A stretch of 64,000 nucleotides of DNA from the NCBI RefSeq assembly GCF_000156335.1, contig NZ_DS999213.1, positions 2,902,929-2,966,928 of the forward strand, in the 5' to 3' direction. The notes below the pieces were generated by a model, which saw nothing but the letters and a program-made list of their open reading frames with translations, did not search any database and was not told the origin of the DNA. The position numbers and the translations under genes were made by a program. This document shows, piece after piece, positions 8,586 to 17,821 of this stretch. Each line of letters begins with the position of its first letter. Position 1 is the stretch's first letter. Origin of the DNA: Roseobacter sp. GAI101. Lineage in GTDB: Bacteria > Pseudomonadota > Alphaproteobacteria > Rhodobacterales > Rhodobacteraceae.

Positions 8586-9209
8586 ATGGGCATTATCAAA
8601 TGGATTTTCTGGGGCACGATCTGGGCCTTGGTCGCAGCATTCTTCCACTACACGCTGCCGCAGGTGGATATCGTGCGGATTACCGATACCTATGAAAAGC
8701 GGATCGATTTTGGCGAGAATTCGATTTTCTGGTCAAATGCGGATGTGGGGAACAACAACACCTTGGGCAATCGCGATGTATTTTTCATCCAGACGCGCCG
8801 CGCCAAGGGTGATGTAATGGTCTATCGCAACGAGGATACGGGGTGGGGTTGGCCGCCCTATTTCAAGTTCGATACGACAAACTTGCAGGCCGAAGCGTCG
8901 GACCTGCGGTCAGCGTCGGAAAGCCCGCAATATGTCGCGCTGAAGCATTACGGGTGGCGTAATGAATTCCTGTCGATTTTCCCCAACGCAATTTCCGTGC
9001 GCCCGGTGGCCGGTCCGGATGCGTCCAAGGGTATCCCCTTCCTGAACATCATTATCCTGACGCTATTTGCTGCGCTGACTTATGCCATTTGGGTCCGCTG
9101 GCGTCGGTTCAGGGCAAAGCGCATCGATCCGACGCTTGAGCGGATTGAAGATGATTTTGCCGAGAAGCAGGGGAAGTTTTCCCGCTGGCGGGCCAGCAGG
9201 AACAAGTAA
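8586..9209 (+). CDS. DUF1523-family membrane protein
   Basis: The protein has 207 residues from ATG 8586, chosen for its AAGGAAG ribosome site; a longer frame back to 8529 would overlap the preceding gene. There is an N-terminal membrane anchor (about 3-22). A long probably periplasmic region contains ITDTYEKRI and a GWGWPPYFKFDT stretch. A second membrane span (about 153-172) leads into a basic cytoplasmic tail. The pattern resembles DUF1523 proteins known from Rhodobacteraceae; the function is undescribed. It is likely in an operon with the small membrane protein upstream. Confidence 0.7.
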   Translation: MGIIKWIFWGTIWALVAAFFHYTLPQVDIVRITDTYEKRIDFGENSIFWSNADVGNNNTLGNRDVFFIQTRRAKGDVMVYRNEDTGWGWPPYFKFDTTNLQAEASDLRSASESPQYVALKHYGWRNEFLSIFPNAISVRPVAGPDASKGIPFLNIIILTLFAALTYAIWVRWRRFRAKRIDPTLERIEDDFAEKQGKFSRWRASRNK

Positions 9210-9234
9210 TGCCATCCGAAGGGTCTAAGGGGTA

Positions 9235-9294
9235 GAGGGGGCGCTGCCCCCGCCCTGACGGGCCCCCCGGGATATTTAAGAGCCAGAGAAGAGG
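9235..9294. repeat. Intergenic hairpin repeat, copy A
   Basis: A GC hairpin (GGGGGC-GCT-GCCCCC, 9237-9251) is followed by a conserved tail CCCCCGGGATATTTaa then GAGCCAGAGAAG. The same arrangement occurs at 54615-54664. It sits between two convergent genes and may double as a terminator or an mRNA-stabilising element. From memory, similar CCCCGGGATATTT elements are scattered through Rhodobacteraceae genomes. Confidence 0.7.
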
Positions 9295-9297
9295 GGA

Positions 9298-9678
9298 TCA
9301 GTCCGCGCGTGCGACCATGCGGCCCATCGGCCGGCCCCCCAGGATGTGGACATGCAGGTGCGGGACCTCCTGGACGCCATGTGCGCCTGCGTTCGAGATC
9401 ATGCGGAACCCTTCGCCCAGTGTGAGCGTGACGCCTTCGGCTTTGCAGACCTCGGATATGGCGCGGATATAGCCGACGATTTCGGCGTCGGAGGCCGCTT
9501 CTGCGAAGTGGTCGAAGCTGACGTAAGGGCCCTTTGGGATCACCAGCACGTGCGTCGGAGCCTGGGGCTGGATGTCGCGGAAGGCCAGTGCGTGATCGGA
9601 TTCGTAAACTGTGTCGTTGGGAATTTCGCCGCGCAGGATTTTGGCAAAGATGTTCTGATCGTCGTACTGGTAAGCCAT
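9298..9678 (-). CDS. HIT-family (histidine triad) nucleotide-binding protein
   Basis: The protein has 126 residues, the usual HINT length. The triad HLHVHILGG lies near the C-terminus, with FRMISNAGAHGVQEVPHLH before it, as in HinT-type purine nucleoside phosphoramidases. It probably hydrolyses AMP-linked phosphoramidates in the cytoplasm. It starts 9 bases after the glycosyltransferase stop on the same strand, with an AAGGAC ribosome site, so it may be co-transcribed with that gene, although no functional link is obvious. Confidence 0.9.
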   Translation of the reverse strand: MAYQYDDQNIFAKILRGEIPNDTVYESDHALAFRDIQPQAPTHVLVIPKGPYVSFDHFAEAASDAEIVGYIRAISEVCKAEGVTLTLGEGFRMISNAGAHGVQEVPHLHVHILGGRPMGRMVARAD

Positions 9679-9687
9679 GGGGTGTCC

Positions 9688-11265
9688 TTAGTCAGAAAAC
9701 AGATAATGGGTGTCTGCAATCTCATGCGCCTTTTCGCGCGGAATTTGCAGGAATGCAGCAAGTGTGGCCGCATTTTCTTCGGTTGTCGCAATTTCACGCA
9801 TGCGTCCGTAATGTTCAAACTGTGAATCGCGGATGCGGTCGGATTCAAACACCATGTCGTTGCGGATTGTCGGCAAGAGCCGTTGCAGCGTGTCGTCGGC
9901 GGTCCGTTCCCCCGCAAGGCCCACGCGCATGGCGTGCCCCACCAGATAGTCATCCGAGAACTGGCATTCGATCTCGAGGATGCGGGTGACGGAGCGGTCT
10001 GAGGCGAAGTCGTGTAGCAGTTCGATATTGCCCGGGTCCATGCAGACGATCAGACGGTCGGTATCGTAATAGTCGAACAGCATCCGCATTAGCGCGCGCC
10101 GGTGGCGGGTGCGTTTGCCCAGGGTTTTCTGGATGCCGCCCAGATCGGGGAGCGGAGTGCTTTCTTCGTTGAAGAGGTATTCGATAGACGGCAGGTTCGT
10201 GGTCTGGCGAATCCGTTCAAGCACGCGCTTGGCGACGTGCCATTTCTTGCAGATCACAATCAGCAATTCGCGCTCGCGGCCCAGCGTGCTTTCGGTTTCC
10301 CAAAACCGCGTCGCAAAGCGGCGTCCGATGCGCCCGCGCCCGCTGAGGAAGTTGAAAAGGCTGCGGCCTTCGTTGCTGATCTGGAACCCGACGCCCTTGG
10401 CGGAATAAAGCAGGCCAAGCCGGCGTTTGAGGTCCGTCGCTTCGCTGCTGATCTTGCGGGCGAACAGGTAGTCCTGGGCCAGCAGAAGGTCGTAGTGGTC
10501 GTTGTAGAACGTCAGCGGCATGCCGTAGTCGGTGAACATCAGGAACGTCAGTGTGCGCGCGCGGATTTCGCTTCCGGGCACCAGGTGGCGCACGATGGTC
10601 TGGAAAAAGGTTTCGTCCGGAATCCATGTCGTCTTGAAAAACCGCATCACGTCTTTGCGTTTCTTGGTGAATTCCAGCACGATTTCGATCGTCTGACGAC
10701 GCAGGCACCACCATTGGCTGCCAATCTGGATTTGCAGATCTTCGGGGATTTCGCGGGTCAGGCCAAGGCGTTTTTGCAGTTCGAACATCCAGTAAAAACG
10801 GCGTTTCTGGGTGCGCTCGTTGAACCAGTGGCGGTAGATCAGGCGTTCTTCCTTCCAGCCTGTCTTGATCCAGTCGCTTTCGAAGTAATCAAAGCTTTCG
10901 ATGAAATCGACGTCATTTTCATCAAGGTAGTCATGGGCATATTCCGCCGATTTGATCGCCATGCAATCGCCTGACAGCATGTAGAAATGCGTCGCACGCG
11001 GAAATGCGTCCACCGCGCTTTCGACTGCGTTCAATGTGGCTTGCACCAGTGACCATTCGCCCCATCCGCACCTGATCCGCTTGCGCGCGAAGGTCACGCT
11101 GGGATTGTCGGCAAGCGCCTTGGTGATTTGCTGAAAATGCGTTTCGCTGGCAGAGGCGTCAAAGTGGATCGCCATATAATCGCCACATGATGTCAGCCGT
11201 TCCGCCTGCCGGATAATGGCATCGGGGTCTTTGTGGCATAACAGAATATAGGCGATTTTTGCCAT
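9688..11265 (-). CDS. Beta-1,6-N-acetylglucosaminyltransferase-like glycosyltransferase (Branch domain)
   Basis: The protein has 525 residues from ATG 11265 (MAKIAYILLCHKDP); an upstream ATG at 11397 would add 44 residues without family character. The N-terminal half shows Branch/GT14 features shared with core-2 GlcNAc- and xylosyltransferases: IAYILLCHKDP, AIHFDA, WGEWSLVQATLNAV and HFYMLSGDC. The C-terminal half (about 290-525) is a separate domain that I cannot name. It is divergent from a sulfotransferase gene (155 bp apart), which suggests the two modify the same surface glycan. Donor and acceptor sugars are unknown. Confidence 0.75.
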   Translation of the reverse strand: MAKIAYILLCHKDPDAIIRQAERLTSCGDYMAIHFDASASETHFQQITKALADNPSVTFARKRIRCGWGEWSLVQATLNAVESAVDAFPRATHFYMLSGDCMAIKSAEYAHDYLDENDVDFIESFDYFESDWIKTGWKEERLIYRHWFNERTQKRRFYWMFELQKRLGLTREIPEDLQIQIGSQWWCLRRQTIEIVLEFTKKRKDVMRFFKTTWIPDETFFQTIVRHLVPGSEIRARTLTFLMFTDYGMPLTFYNDHYDLLLAQDYLFARKISSEATDLKRRLGLLYSAKGVGFQISNEGRSLFNFLSGRGRIGRRFATRFWETESTLGRERELLIVICKKWHVAKRVLERIRQTTNLPSIEYLFNEESTPLPDLGGIQKTLGKRTRHRRALMRMLFDYYDTDRLIVCMDPGNIELLHDFASDRSVTRILEIECQFSDDYLVGHAMRVGLAGERTADDTLQRLLPTIRNDMVFESDRIRDSQFEHYGRMREIATTEENAATLAAFLQIPREKAHEIADTHYLFSD

Positions 11266-11420
11266 GGTCAGAAGACGCGCCCTTTGCACCGGATGAGTTT
11301 GATAGATAAAGACGATCAGCGATTGAATAAACCGCGAATATTTGCTTTTTTCACAACGAGGCCATTCTGTTGCCATATATCGTGGCATAAATGACAAAAA
11401 ATTAGGAGGCCGGGCAGAAA

Positions 11421-12239
11421 ATGGGTTTTCCAGGCACTTGGATGACGGAAAGTGAAAGCGTGGTGTACCGTGTGGTGCCCAAATGCGCGTGCTCGACCAT
11501 CGGTCAGATCATGTTCTATTCCGACCATGGCTCGTTCTTTGACGGCGACATCCACGATGCCCAGACCGGTATGCACAAATGGGCGTTGGATGAATCGCAG
11601 GCCCCCATCACGGCGAATGTGCAAAGCCACAGCTCCTATGCATTTACCTGTGTCCGCAATCCCTACACCCGCGTGCTCAGTTCGTTTTTCGACAAGATTT
11701 GTGGCATTCAGCGCAACGGCAAACGATATCGCGGCAATCTGGTGCCTCTGCTGGTCCAGAAATACGGGATCGAAGTCGGCGGGGTCGATGGCAAGCAAGA
11801 GTTCGACCAGATCGCCAGCTTCCGGCGGTTTTTGCTGTTTGCGCGGGACACCATCCGGTGGCGCAGACCGATGGACCCGGATATTCACTGGTCCTCACAG
11901 GCCGGTCACGTCAGCACGTTCATCGTGAATGGCGGCACCTATGACAAGATCGTATGGACCGAACGTTTCAACCAGGGCATGCAAGACGTGCTGGATGCGA
12001 TCGACACCCCGCATCAGGTTCAATTGGCCGATATTCCACGCTTTAATGAATCCGAAGGGCATGGCCCCAAGCGCGCGCATCCGGTCGAGGATTATTTCGA
12101 CGATCTGTCGATGCATCTGGTGCGCGAAATCTACAAGCGTGACTTTGATCTGTTCAAATATGATTTCGATAATCCGGCCAACAAGATGCCCGTCGCCGAG
12201 ATTGATCTGGACGAGGTGCATGCAAAGCTGGGCGATTGA
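11421..12239 (+). CDS. Sulfotransferase-family protein (carbohydrate sulfotransferase-like)
   Basis: The protein has 272 residues. Two PAPS-binding blocks can be read. The 5'-phosphosulfate loop is RVVPKCACSTIGQIM (17-31), where the K and ST replace the P-loop. The 3'-phosphate block is FTCVRNPYTRVLSSFF (75-90). This arrangement is that of the Sulfotransfer_2 family, which acts on carbohydrates. There is no signal peptide, so it would act on a cytoplasmic or lipid-linked precursor. It is divergent from the Branch-type glycosyltransferase. The substrate is unknown. Confidence 0.8.
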   Translation: MGFPGTWMTESESVVYRVVPKCACSTIGQIMFYSDHGSFFDGDIHDAQTGMHKWALDESQAPITANVQSHSSYAFTCVRNPYTRVLSSFFDKICGIQRNGKRYRGNLVPLLVQKYGIEVGGVDGKQEFDQIASFRRFLLFARDTIRWRRPMDPDIHWSSQAGHVSTFIVNGGTYDKIVWTERFNQGMQDVLDAIDTPHQVQLADIPRFNESEGHGPKRAHPVEDYFDDLSMHLVREIYKRDFDLFKYDFDNPANKMPVAEIDLDEVHAKLGD

Positions 12240-12276
12240 TCGTCCCTGATGCTGACACGGTGAAAGCGCGAAAGCC

Positions 12277-12966
12277 CTAGGGTTGGCCGCCGATCACAAC
12301 CTGCGCAATTCGTGCCGCTGCCGCCTTGCTGCCCTTGATCGACGGGTGGATCATATCGGCGGCGTGAAATGACCTGTCGCCGCTTGGTACCATGTCGGCG
12401 AGTGACACAAAGGTCACGCCCTGATCCCGCTGCGCCATGACGGCAATCCGTGCCTCAAGCGCGTCCCCTTCGGCTTTGCAATGTTCAATGGGCGACCATG
12501 TGCCGGGGCTGCGCAGATAGCCGACATAGGCGACCTGTGCGCCGGCGCTGCGCGCCTTGGACACCAGCGCGGGGATTTCGCCGCGCGTGCCATCAGGGCT
12601 GATCAGCTTGTTCATCCGCCGTGTGCAGCGCGTGCAGCCACAACCCAGCCACATGTCGTTGCCCCCGCCATTGATCACGACCCAATCCCAGGGCCCGTCC
12701 CGATACTGCTTTGATATTTTCAGCCCCAAAGCACCGGTGATCGGCAACATATAGCGATAGCGCGCACCCGTGACGGCCCTGCTTTTCACCTGCGCGCCCA
12801 GAAACCTTTTCAGCTGGTCTGGCACGGCTTGCCCGGCCAGTGTGTTCGTCGTCATGAAGGAATCGCCCATGACAAGAATGCGCAGCGGCTCTTTTGCCTG
12901 GGTAATTGTCGATGAAAACAGGATGATGGCGGCAGCGACGGTAAATCGGGCTAAAAAACGGCGCAT
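12277..12966 (-). CDS. Secreted SGNH/GDSL-type hydrolase
   Basis: The protein has 229 residues with a signal peptide (about 1-24, ending TQA). The SGNH blocks are present: GDSF with the nucleophile serine (block I), GGGND (block III) and DMIHPS with the catalytic Asp and His (block V). A short cysteine cluster CGCTRC follows block III, which is unusual and may form a disulfide or bind metal. It should act in the periplasm as an esterase or acyl hydrolase. The direction is convergent with the sulfotransferase, so a role in deacylating the same glycan is only a guess. Confidence 0.8.
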   Translation of the reverse strand: MRRFLARFTVAAAIILFSSTITQAKEPLRILVMGDSFMTTNTLAGQAVPDQLKRFLGAQVKSRAVTGARYRYMLPITGALGLKISKQYRDGPWDWVVINGGGNDMWLGCGCTRCTRRMNKLISPDGTRGEIPALVSKARSAGAQVAYVGYLRSPGTWSPIEHCKAEGDALEARIAVMAQRDQGVTFVSLADMVPSGDRSFHAADMIHPSIKGSKAAAARIAQVVIGGQP

Positions 12967-13127
12967 TTGAAATTCCCTTGGTTAACGCCAATGAAATAGG
13001 GGTCAATTCTGGCATTTTTGTGAAATTAGGTTCTCTGCGGGGAAACAGCACGGCCCGATTGGTGCATAAACACAAACGATATGCGGCCCATCTTGCGCGC
13101 AGGGCCTGTGCGTCTTACATCCTGCCT

Positions 13128-13616
13128 ATGTCACAGGTAAAATCATCTTCGAAGTCGGACCCGAATTACAAGGTCATTGCCGAAAATCGCCGCGCGCGGT
13201 TTGATTACGCGATCGACGACGACGTCGAATGCGGCATCATCCTTGAGGGGTCCGAGGTCAAATCCCTGCGCAACGGCGGGGCCAACATCGCGGAAAGCTA
13301 TGCTGCGGTCGAGGATGGCGAGCTCTGGCTCGTGAACTCCTATGTGGCACCGTATAGCCAGGCCAAAACCTTTACCCACGAAGAACGCCGCCGCCGCAAG
13401 CTGCTGGTGTCCAAAAAGCAACTGTCCAACCTGTGGAACGAAACCCAACGCAAGGGCATGACGCTGGTCCCGCTGGTGATGTATTTCAATCATCGCGGCA
13501 TGGCCAAGATCAAGATCGGCATCGCCAAGGGCAAAAAGCTGCACGACAAGCGTGAGACCGCAGCCAAGCGCGACTGGTCGCGTCAAAAGCAACGGCTGCT
13601 CAAGGATCACGGCTAG
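13128..13616 (+). CDS. smpB: SsrA-binding protein SmpB
   Basis: The protein has 162 residues. SmpB binds tmRNA and delivers it to stalled ribosomes for trans-translation. Visible family features are [29 protein letters not shown] split over the N-terminal half, the central NSYVAPY segment, and the basic C-terminal tail [16 protein letters not shown]. The tail ends in [10 protein letters not shown] start at ATG 13128 (MSQVKSSSK); the frame is open further upstream but that part is not SmpB. tmRNA itself is not in the window. Confidence 0.95.
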   Translation: MSQVKSSSKSDPNYKVIAENRRARFDYAIDDDVECGIILEGSEVKSLRNGGANIAESYAAVEDGELWLVNSYVAPYSQAKTFTHEERRRRKLLVSKKQLSNLWNETQRKGMTLVPLVMYFNHRGMAKIKIGIAKGKKLHDKRETAAKRDWSRQKQRLLKDHG

Positions 13617-13721
13617 GCGGATATGCCCGCCGATTTTGCCCCTGTTCCAGGTCCCAAACACTTGCCTGCCCCCGCCTGCGCGGGTAGGCATGAGAAAACC
13701 TGTTCTAGAAGGGGCTGACCC

Positions 13722-14576
13722 ATGGCCGACGACCCAAAGACGCTTGTTTCAACCGACTGGCTGGCACAACACCTCAAGGATCCCGATCTGCGCTTGCTTG
13801 ATGCCTCGTGGTATCTGCCGGACGCTGGACGCGACCCCAAGGCCGAATATAACGAGGCCCACATCCCCGGCGCGCGCTTCTTTGACATCGACGAAATTTC
13901 CGATGCGCGGTCGGACCTGCCGCACATGGCTCCTCCGGCTGAAAAATTCATGTCGCGCATGCGGGCGATGGGTGTGGGTGACGGCCATCAGATCGTTGTC
14001 TATGACGGTGCCGGTCTGTTGTCGGCTGCCCGTGTGTGGTGGCTGTTCAAGCTGATGGGGCAGGAAAATGTTGCCGTGCTGGACGGTGGCCTGCCCAAGT
14101 GGATCGCAGAGGGCCACCCGACCGAGGACATGCCCCCGATCCCGCGTGATCGCCACATGACGGTGCGGATGCAGAACCAGCTGGTGCGCGACGTGACGCA
14201 GGTTGCCCAGGCGTCCAAGCTGAAAGACCCGCAAATCGTCGACGCCCGCGCCGCTGCGCGTTTCCGCGGCGAAGCCCCCGAGCCCCGCGAAGGTCTGCGC
14301 GCAGGCCACATTCCGGGGTCGCGCAATCTGCCCTACACGGAACTGCTGACCGCCGATAACACCATGAAGCCTGTGGAGGACACCAAAGCCGCATTCGAGG
14401 CCGCAGGCATCGACCTGTCGCGCCCGGTCATCACCACCTGTGGCTCGGGCATCACGGCGGCCATTCTGGCGCTGGCACTGGAACGGATGGGCCATAAGAA
14501 CTGGTCCCTTTACGATGGATCTTGGGCGGAATGGGGCATGTTCCCCACCGTGCCCGTTGCGACCGGAGACGCATAA
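13722..14576 (+). CDS. sseA: 3-mercaptopyruvate/thiosulfate sulfurtransferase (two rhodanese domains)
   Basis: The protein has 284 residues. It moves sulfane sulfur from 3-mercaptopyruvate or thiosulfate to a thiophilic acceptor. The first rhodanese domain (about 8-130) is inactive. The second (about 165-280) carries the active cysteine C240 in TTCGSGITA; the CGSG(I/V)T loop is the SseA type. DARAAARFRGEAPEPREG is another family signature. The stop codon overlaps the next start as TAATG, so it is translationally coupled to the aromatic aminotransferase. Confidence 0.92.
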   Translation: MADDPKTLVSTDWLAQHLKDPDLRLLDASWYLPDAGRDPKAEYNEAHIPGARFFDIDEISDARSDLPHMAPPAEKFMSRMRAMGVGDGHQIVVYDGAGLLSAARVWWLFKLMGQENVAVLDGGLPKWIAEGHPTEDMPPIPRDRHMTVRMQNQLVRDVTQVAQASKLKDPQIVDARAAARFRGEAPEPREGLRAGHIPGSRNLPYTELLTADNTMKPVEDTKAAFEAAGIDLSRPVITTCGSGITAAILALALERMGHKNWSLYDGSWAEWGMFPTVPVATGDA

Positions 14577-15760
14577 TGTTCGAAACCCTCAAGGCGCAGC
14601 CCGCCGACAACATCCTTGCCCTTATGCAGATGTACAAGGACGACCCCCGCGAGACCAAGATCGACCTTGGCGTTGGCGTCTACAAGGATGCCACGGGTCT
14701 GACGCCGATCATGCGTGCCGTCAAATCGGCGGAACATCAACTCTGGGAAGCCCAGAACAGCAAGTCCTACACTGGCCTTGCGGGTGACCCGGATTTCGGC
14801 GATGCGCTGGTCAAGCTGGTGCTGGGCGATGCCGTCCGCCGCGCCAATGTGGCCGCCGCCGCGACCCCCGGTGGGACAGGTGCCGTGCGCCAGGCGTTTG
14901 AACTGATCCAGATGGCGCGCCCCGATGCGCGGGTGTTCGTGTCCGATCCGACGTGGCCGAACCATCTGTCGATGCTGAAATATCTCGGCATGACGATCGT
15001 GCCCTACCGCTATTTCGACGAAGATACCCGTGGCGTTGATTTCGACGGCATGACTGCGGACCTCAAGACCGCGCAAAAGGGTGATGTGATCCTTCTGCAC
15101 GGCTGCTGCCACAACCCGACAGGCGCGAACCTGAACGCGACCCAATGGGACGCCGTGATCAAGATCCTGCAAGACAGTGGTGCGACCCCGATGATCGACA
15201 TTGCCTATCAGGGCTTTGGTGATGGTCTGGACGCGGACGCCGCCGCCACCCGCAAGGTCGCCGCATCGGTTCCCGAGTGTCTGATCGCGGCCAGCTGTTC
15301 CAAGAACTTCGGCATCTACCGCGAACGCACGGGCATGCTGATGGCCGTTTCCTCTGATGCGTCGGCGCAGAAGCTGAACCAGGGCACGTTGGCCTACCTC
15401 AACCGTCAGAACTTCAGTTTCCCGCCGGATCACGGCGCGCGGCTGGTAACGATGATCCTGAACGACGATGCCCTGCGCGCGGATTGGATGGCCGAACTCG
15501 AAGACATCCGTAACGCCATGCTCGGCCTGCGCAGCCAGCTTGCCAGCGAATTGCAGCGCCTCTCGGGCTCTGACCGCTTCGGTTTCCTGGCAGAGCACCG
15601 CGGCATGTTCTCGCGCCTTGGCACGACACCTGACATGGTCGCCAAGCTGCGGGATGACCATGGCATCTACATGGTGGGCGACAGCCGCATGAACATTGCC
15701 GGACTGAATGCCCAAACCGTGCCGATCCTTGCCAAGGCGATCATCGACGTCGGCATCTGA
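14576..15760 (+). CDS. tyrB: Aromatic amino acid / aspartate aminotransferase (TyrB type)
   Basis: The protein has 394 residues of aminotransferase family I-alpha. It transfers the amino group between aromatic amino acids or aspartate and 2-oxoglutarate. Family marks are IDLGVGVYKDATG, GCCHNPTGANL, the PLP lysine K243 in CSKNFGIYRERTG, and SFPPDHGA. The start ATG 14576 shares one base with the sseA stop. A strong terminator follows. The pairing with sseA could serve cysteine/aspartate to 3-mercaptopyruvate conversion, since such aminotransferases can deaminate cysteine; this is inference. Confidence 0.88.
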   Translation: MFETLKAQPADNILALMQMYKDDPRETKIDLGVGVYKDATGLTPIMRAVKSAEHQLWEAQNSKSYTGLAGDPDFGDALVKLVLGDAVRRANVAAAATPGGTGAVRQAFELIQMARPDARVFVSDPTWPNHLSMLKYLGMTIVPYRYFDEDTRGVDFDGMTADLKTAQKGDVILLHGCCHNPTGANLNATQWDAVIKILQDSGATPMIDIAYQGFGDGLDADAAATRKVAASVPECLIAASCSKNFGIYRERTGMLMAVSSDASAQKLNQGTLAYLNRQNFSFPPDHGARLVTMILNDDALRADWMAELEDIRNAMLGLRSQLASELQRLSGSDRFGFLAEHRGMFSRLGTTPDMVAKLRDDHGIYMVGDSRMNIAGLNAQTVPILAKAIIDVGI

Positions 15761-15790
15761 CCCCCGGTCTTCACCCTTTCTTAAATACTC

Positions 15791-15828
15791 AAAAACCGCA
15801 GCGCTTCCCCAAGCGCTGCGGTTTTTTT
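15791..15828 (+). terminator. Rho-independent terminator after tyrB
   Basis: AAAAACCGCAGCGCTT (15791-15806) pairs with AAGCGCTGCGG plus T-run (15811-15828) over a CCCC loop. Confidence 0.9.
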
Positions 15829-15862
15829 CTGATGTCTCGACAGATACCCCGAGGACATGAAA

Positions 15863-15888
15863 AAACCCGGGCGCGAACGCCCGGGTTT
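15863..15888 (-). terminator. Rho-independent terminator after amtB
   Basis: An 11-bp stem AAACCCGGGCG with a four-base loop lies just past the amtB stop, and on the minus strand it runs into TTTTTT. Confidence 0.85.
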
Positions 15889-15911
15889 CAGCCTGTCTAA
15901 AGGCCTGTGAC

Positions 15912-17213
15912 TTAGCTCTTCGAGAACTCAGGATAGGCTTCCATACCCAGTTCGGAAACATCCAGACCTGCAATCTCGGCCTCTTGGCTGACACGGATGC
16001 CCATGGTCACCTTGAGGATCGTCCAGACGATTGCCGACACGATAAAGACGAACGCGCCGATCGAGGCAAAGCCGATGATCTGTGTCACGAAGGACGTACC
16101 TTCAGTGTAGACCGGTACCACCAGCGTACCCCAGAAACCGGCGATCAGGTGAACCGGGATCGCACCCACGACATCGTCGATCTTGAGCTTGTCGAGGAAA
16201 GGAACCGCAAAAACCACGATCACACCGCCAACTGCACCGATCCAAAGGGCACCGAACAGCGTCGGGTCAAGCGGACCCGCAGTGATGGACACCAGACCGG
16301 CCAAAGCGCCGTTCAGCAGCATGGTAAGGTCGATCTTCTTGTAGAGGATCTGTGTCAGGATCATCGCAGCGACGGCACCACCGGCAGCTGCCATATTGGT
16401 GTTGGCAAAGATCTGTGCCACGGCATCGGCGTCGATCATCGACCCCATTGCCAACTGCGAACCACCGTTGAAACCGAACCAACCCAGCCACAGGATGAAC
16501 GTACCCAGCGTGGCAAGTGGCAGGTTCGAACCCTGCATCGGCACAACACGGCCGTCCTTGTATTTGCCGATACGTGGCCCAAGGATCAGGGCACCGGCAA
16601 GGGCTGCAAAGCCACCGGCAGCGTGAACCAATGTGGACCCGGCGAAGTCAGAGAAGCCCGCGTCAGACAACCAGCCTGCACCCCACTGCCAGCTTGCTTC
16701 GATCGGATAGATAAAGCCTGTCAGGATGACGGTGAAGATCAGGAAGGGCCACAGTTTGATACGCTCGGCCAATGTGCCCGAAACGATGGACGCGGTGGTC
16801 GCACAGAACATCAACTGAAAGAAGAAGTCGGAGGCATTGGAATAGCCGCCTGCATCAATCGCCGTTTTGATGTCCTTGGTCGCAAAGGTGCCGAAGACGC
16901 CCGGAATGATCCATGCATCGCCCGGATACATGATGTTGTAGCCAACCAGCCAGTACATGATCGCCGCCAGTGCGAACAACGCGATGTTCTTTGTCAGCTG
17001 TGTTGTCACGTTCTTGGAACGCACCAGACCCGCTTCGAGCATGGCAAAGCCGGCGGCCATCCAGAACACCAGAAAGCCACCGATCAGGAACAGCAGCGTG
17101 TTGAAGATGAATGCCGTCTCGGACGCGCTTGCGAACTCGGCATCTTGTGCCAACGCGAACGTCGGCAGCAGTGCTGCGGCGACGGCGGTTGGAATGATAT
17201 ATTTTTTGTTCAT
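15912..17213 (-). CDS. amtB: Ammonium transporter AmtB
   Basis: The protein has 433 residues. It is a trimeric inner-membrane ammonium channel with 11 spans after a cleaved signal peptide (MNKKYIIPTAVAAALLPTFALAQ). The twin pore histidines lie in STLVHAAGG and IPVHLIAGF. I start at ATG 17213; a GGGAAGAG ribosome site precedes the tandem ATGATG, and longer frames would run into glnK. It is 16 bp behind glnK, the normal glnK-amtB operon, in which GlnK plugs the channel under nitrogen excess. Confidence 0.95.
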   Translation of the reverse strand: MNKKYIIPTAVAAALLPTFALAQDAEFASASETAFIFNTLLFLIGGFLVFWMAAGFAMLEAGLVRSKNVTTQLTKNIALFALAAIMYWLVGYNIMYPGDAWIIPGVFGTFATKDIKTAIDAGGYSNASDFFFQLMFCATTASIVSGTLAERIKLWPFLIFTVILTGFIYPIEASWQWGAGWLSDAGFSDFAGSTLVHAAGGFAALAGALILGPRIGKYKDGRVVPMQGSNLPLATLGTFILWLGWFGFNGGSQLAMGSMIDADAVAQIFANTNMAAAGGAVAAMILTQILYKKIDLTMLLNGALAGLVSITAGPLDPTLFGALWIGAVGGVIVVFAVPFLDKLKIDDVVGAIPVHLIAGFWGTLVVPVYTEGTSFVTQIIGFASIGAFVFIVSAIVWTILKVTMGIRVSQEAEIAGLDVSELGMEAYPEFSKS

Positions 17214-17229
17214 CATCTCTTCCCTAAAT

Positions 17230-17568
<339 letters not shown>

Positions 17569-17821
17569 CTATAATCCCTCTTTTGCCAGCAGGCCTCCCC
17601 TGCGATATGCCTTGCAGGAAAGCGGAACTCTGCTCAGTTTAGAAAGGGCTGACTGCCCAGAGGTTAGGCCTTCACGGGCAGTTAAGATTAAAATATGGGC
17701 AGATAATGAGAATTGCCTAAAAAATGAGCACAAAATTGATGGACTGCTCTGACCTCTGCGCTAAACAATCCCCCGCAGGCAGGATAGAGTCGCGAAAAAG
17801 AGCGGTCGAGCGAGTAACAAG

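Noticed and set aside
13660-13692. Imperfect inverted repeat between smpB and sseA (TGCCTGCCC... / ...GGGTAGGCA)
   Set aside because: It needs G-T pairs and an internal bulge, has no T-run on the plus strand and may be chance in GC-rich DNA.
14510-15994. A minus-strand open frame of nearly 500 codons opposite sseA and tyrB
   Set aside because: It lies antisense to two well-identified enzymes, has no family signature and is the usual shadow of high-GC codon bias. The same holds for long frames at 2891-4495, 15984-17237 and 54594-56327.
17569-17821. Sigma-54 (TGGC-N8-TTGC) or NtrC sites in front of glnK
   Set aside because: I looked for both on the minus strand and found no acceptable match.
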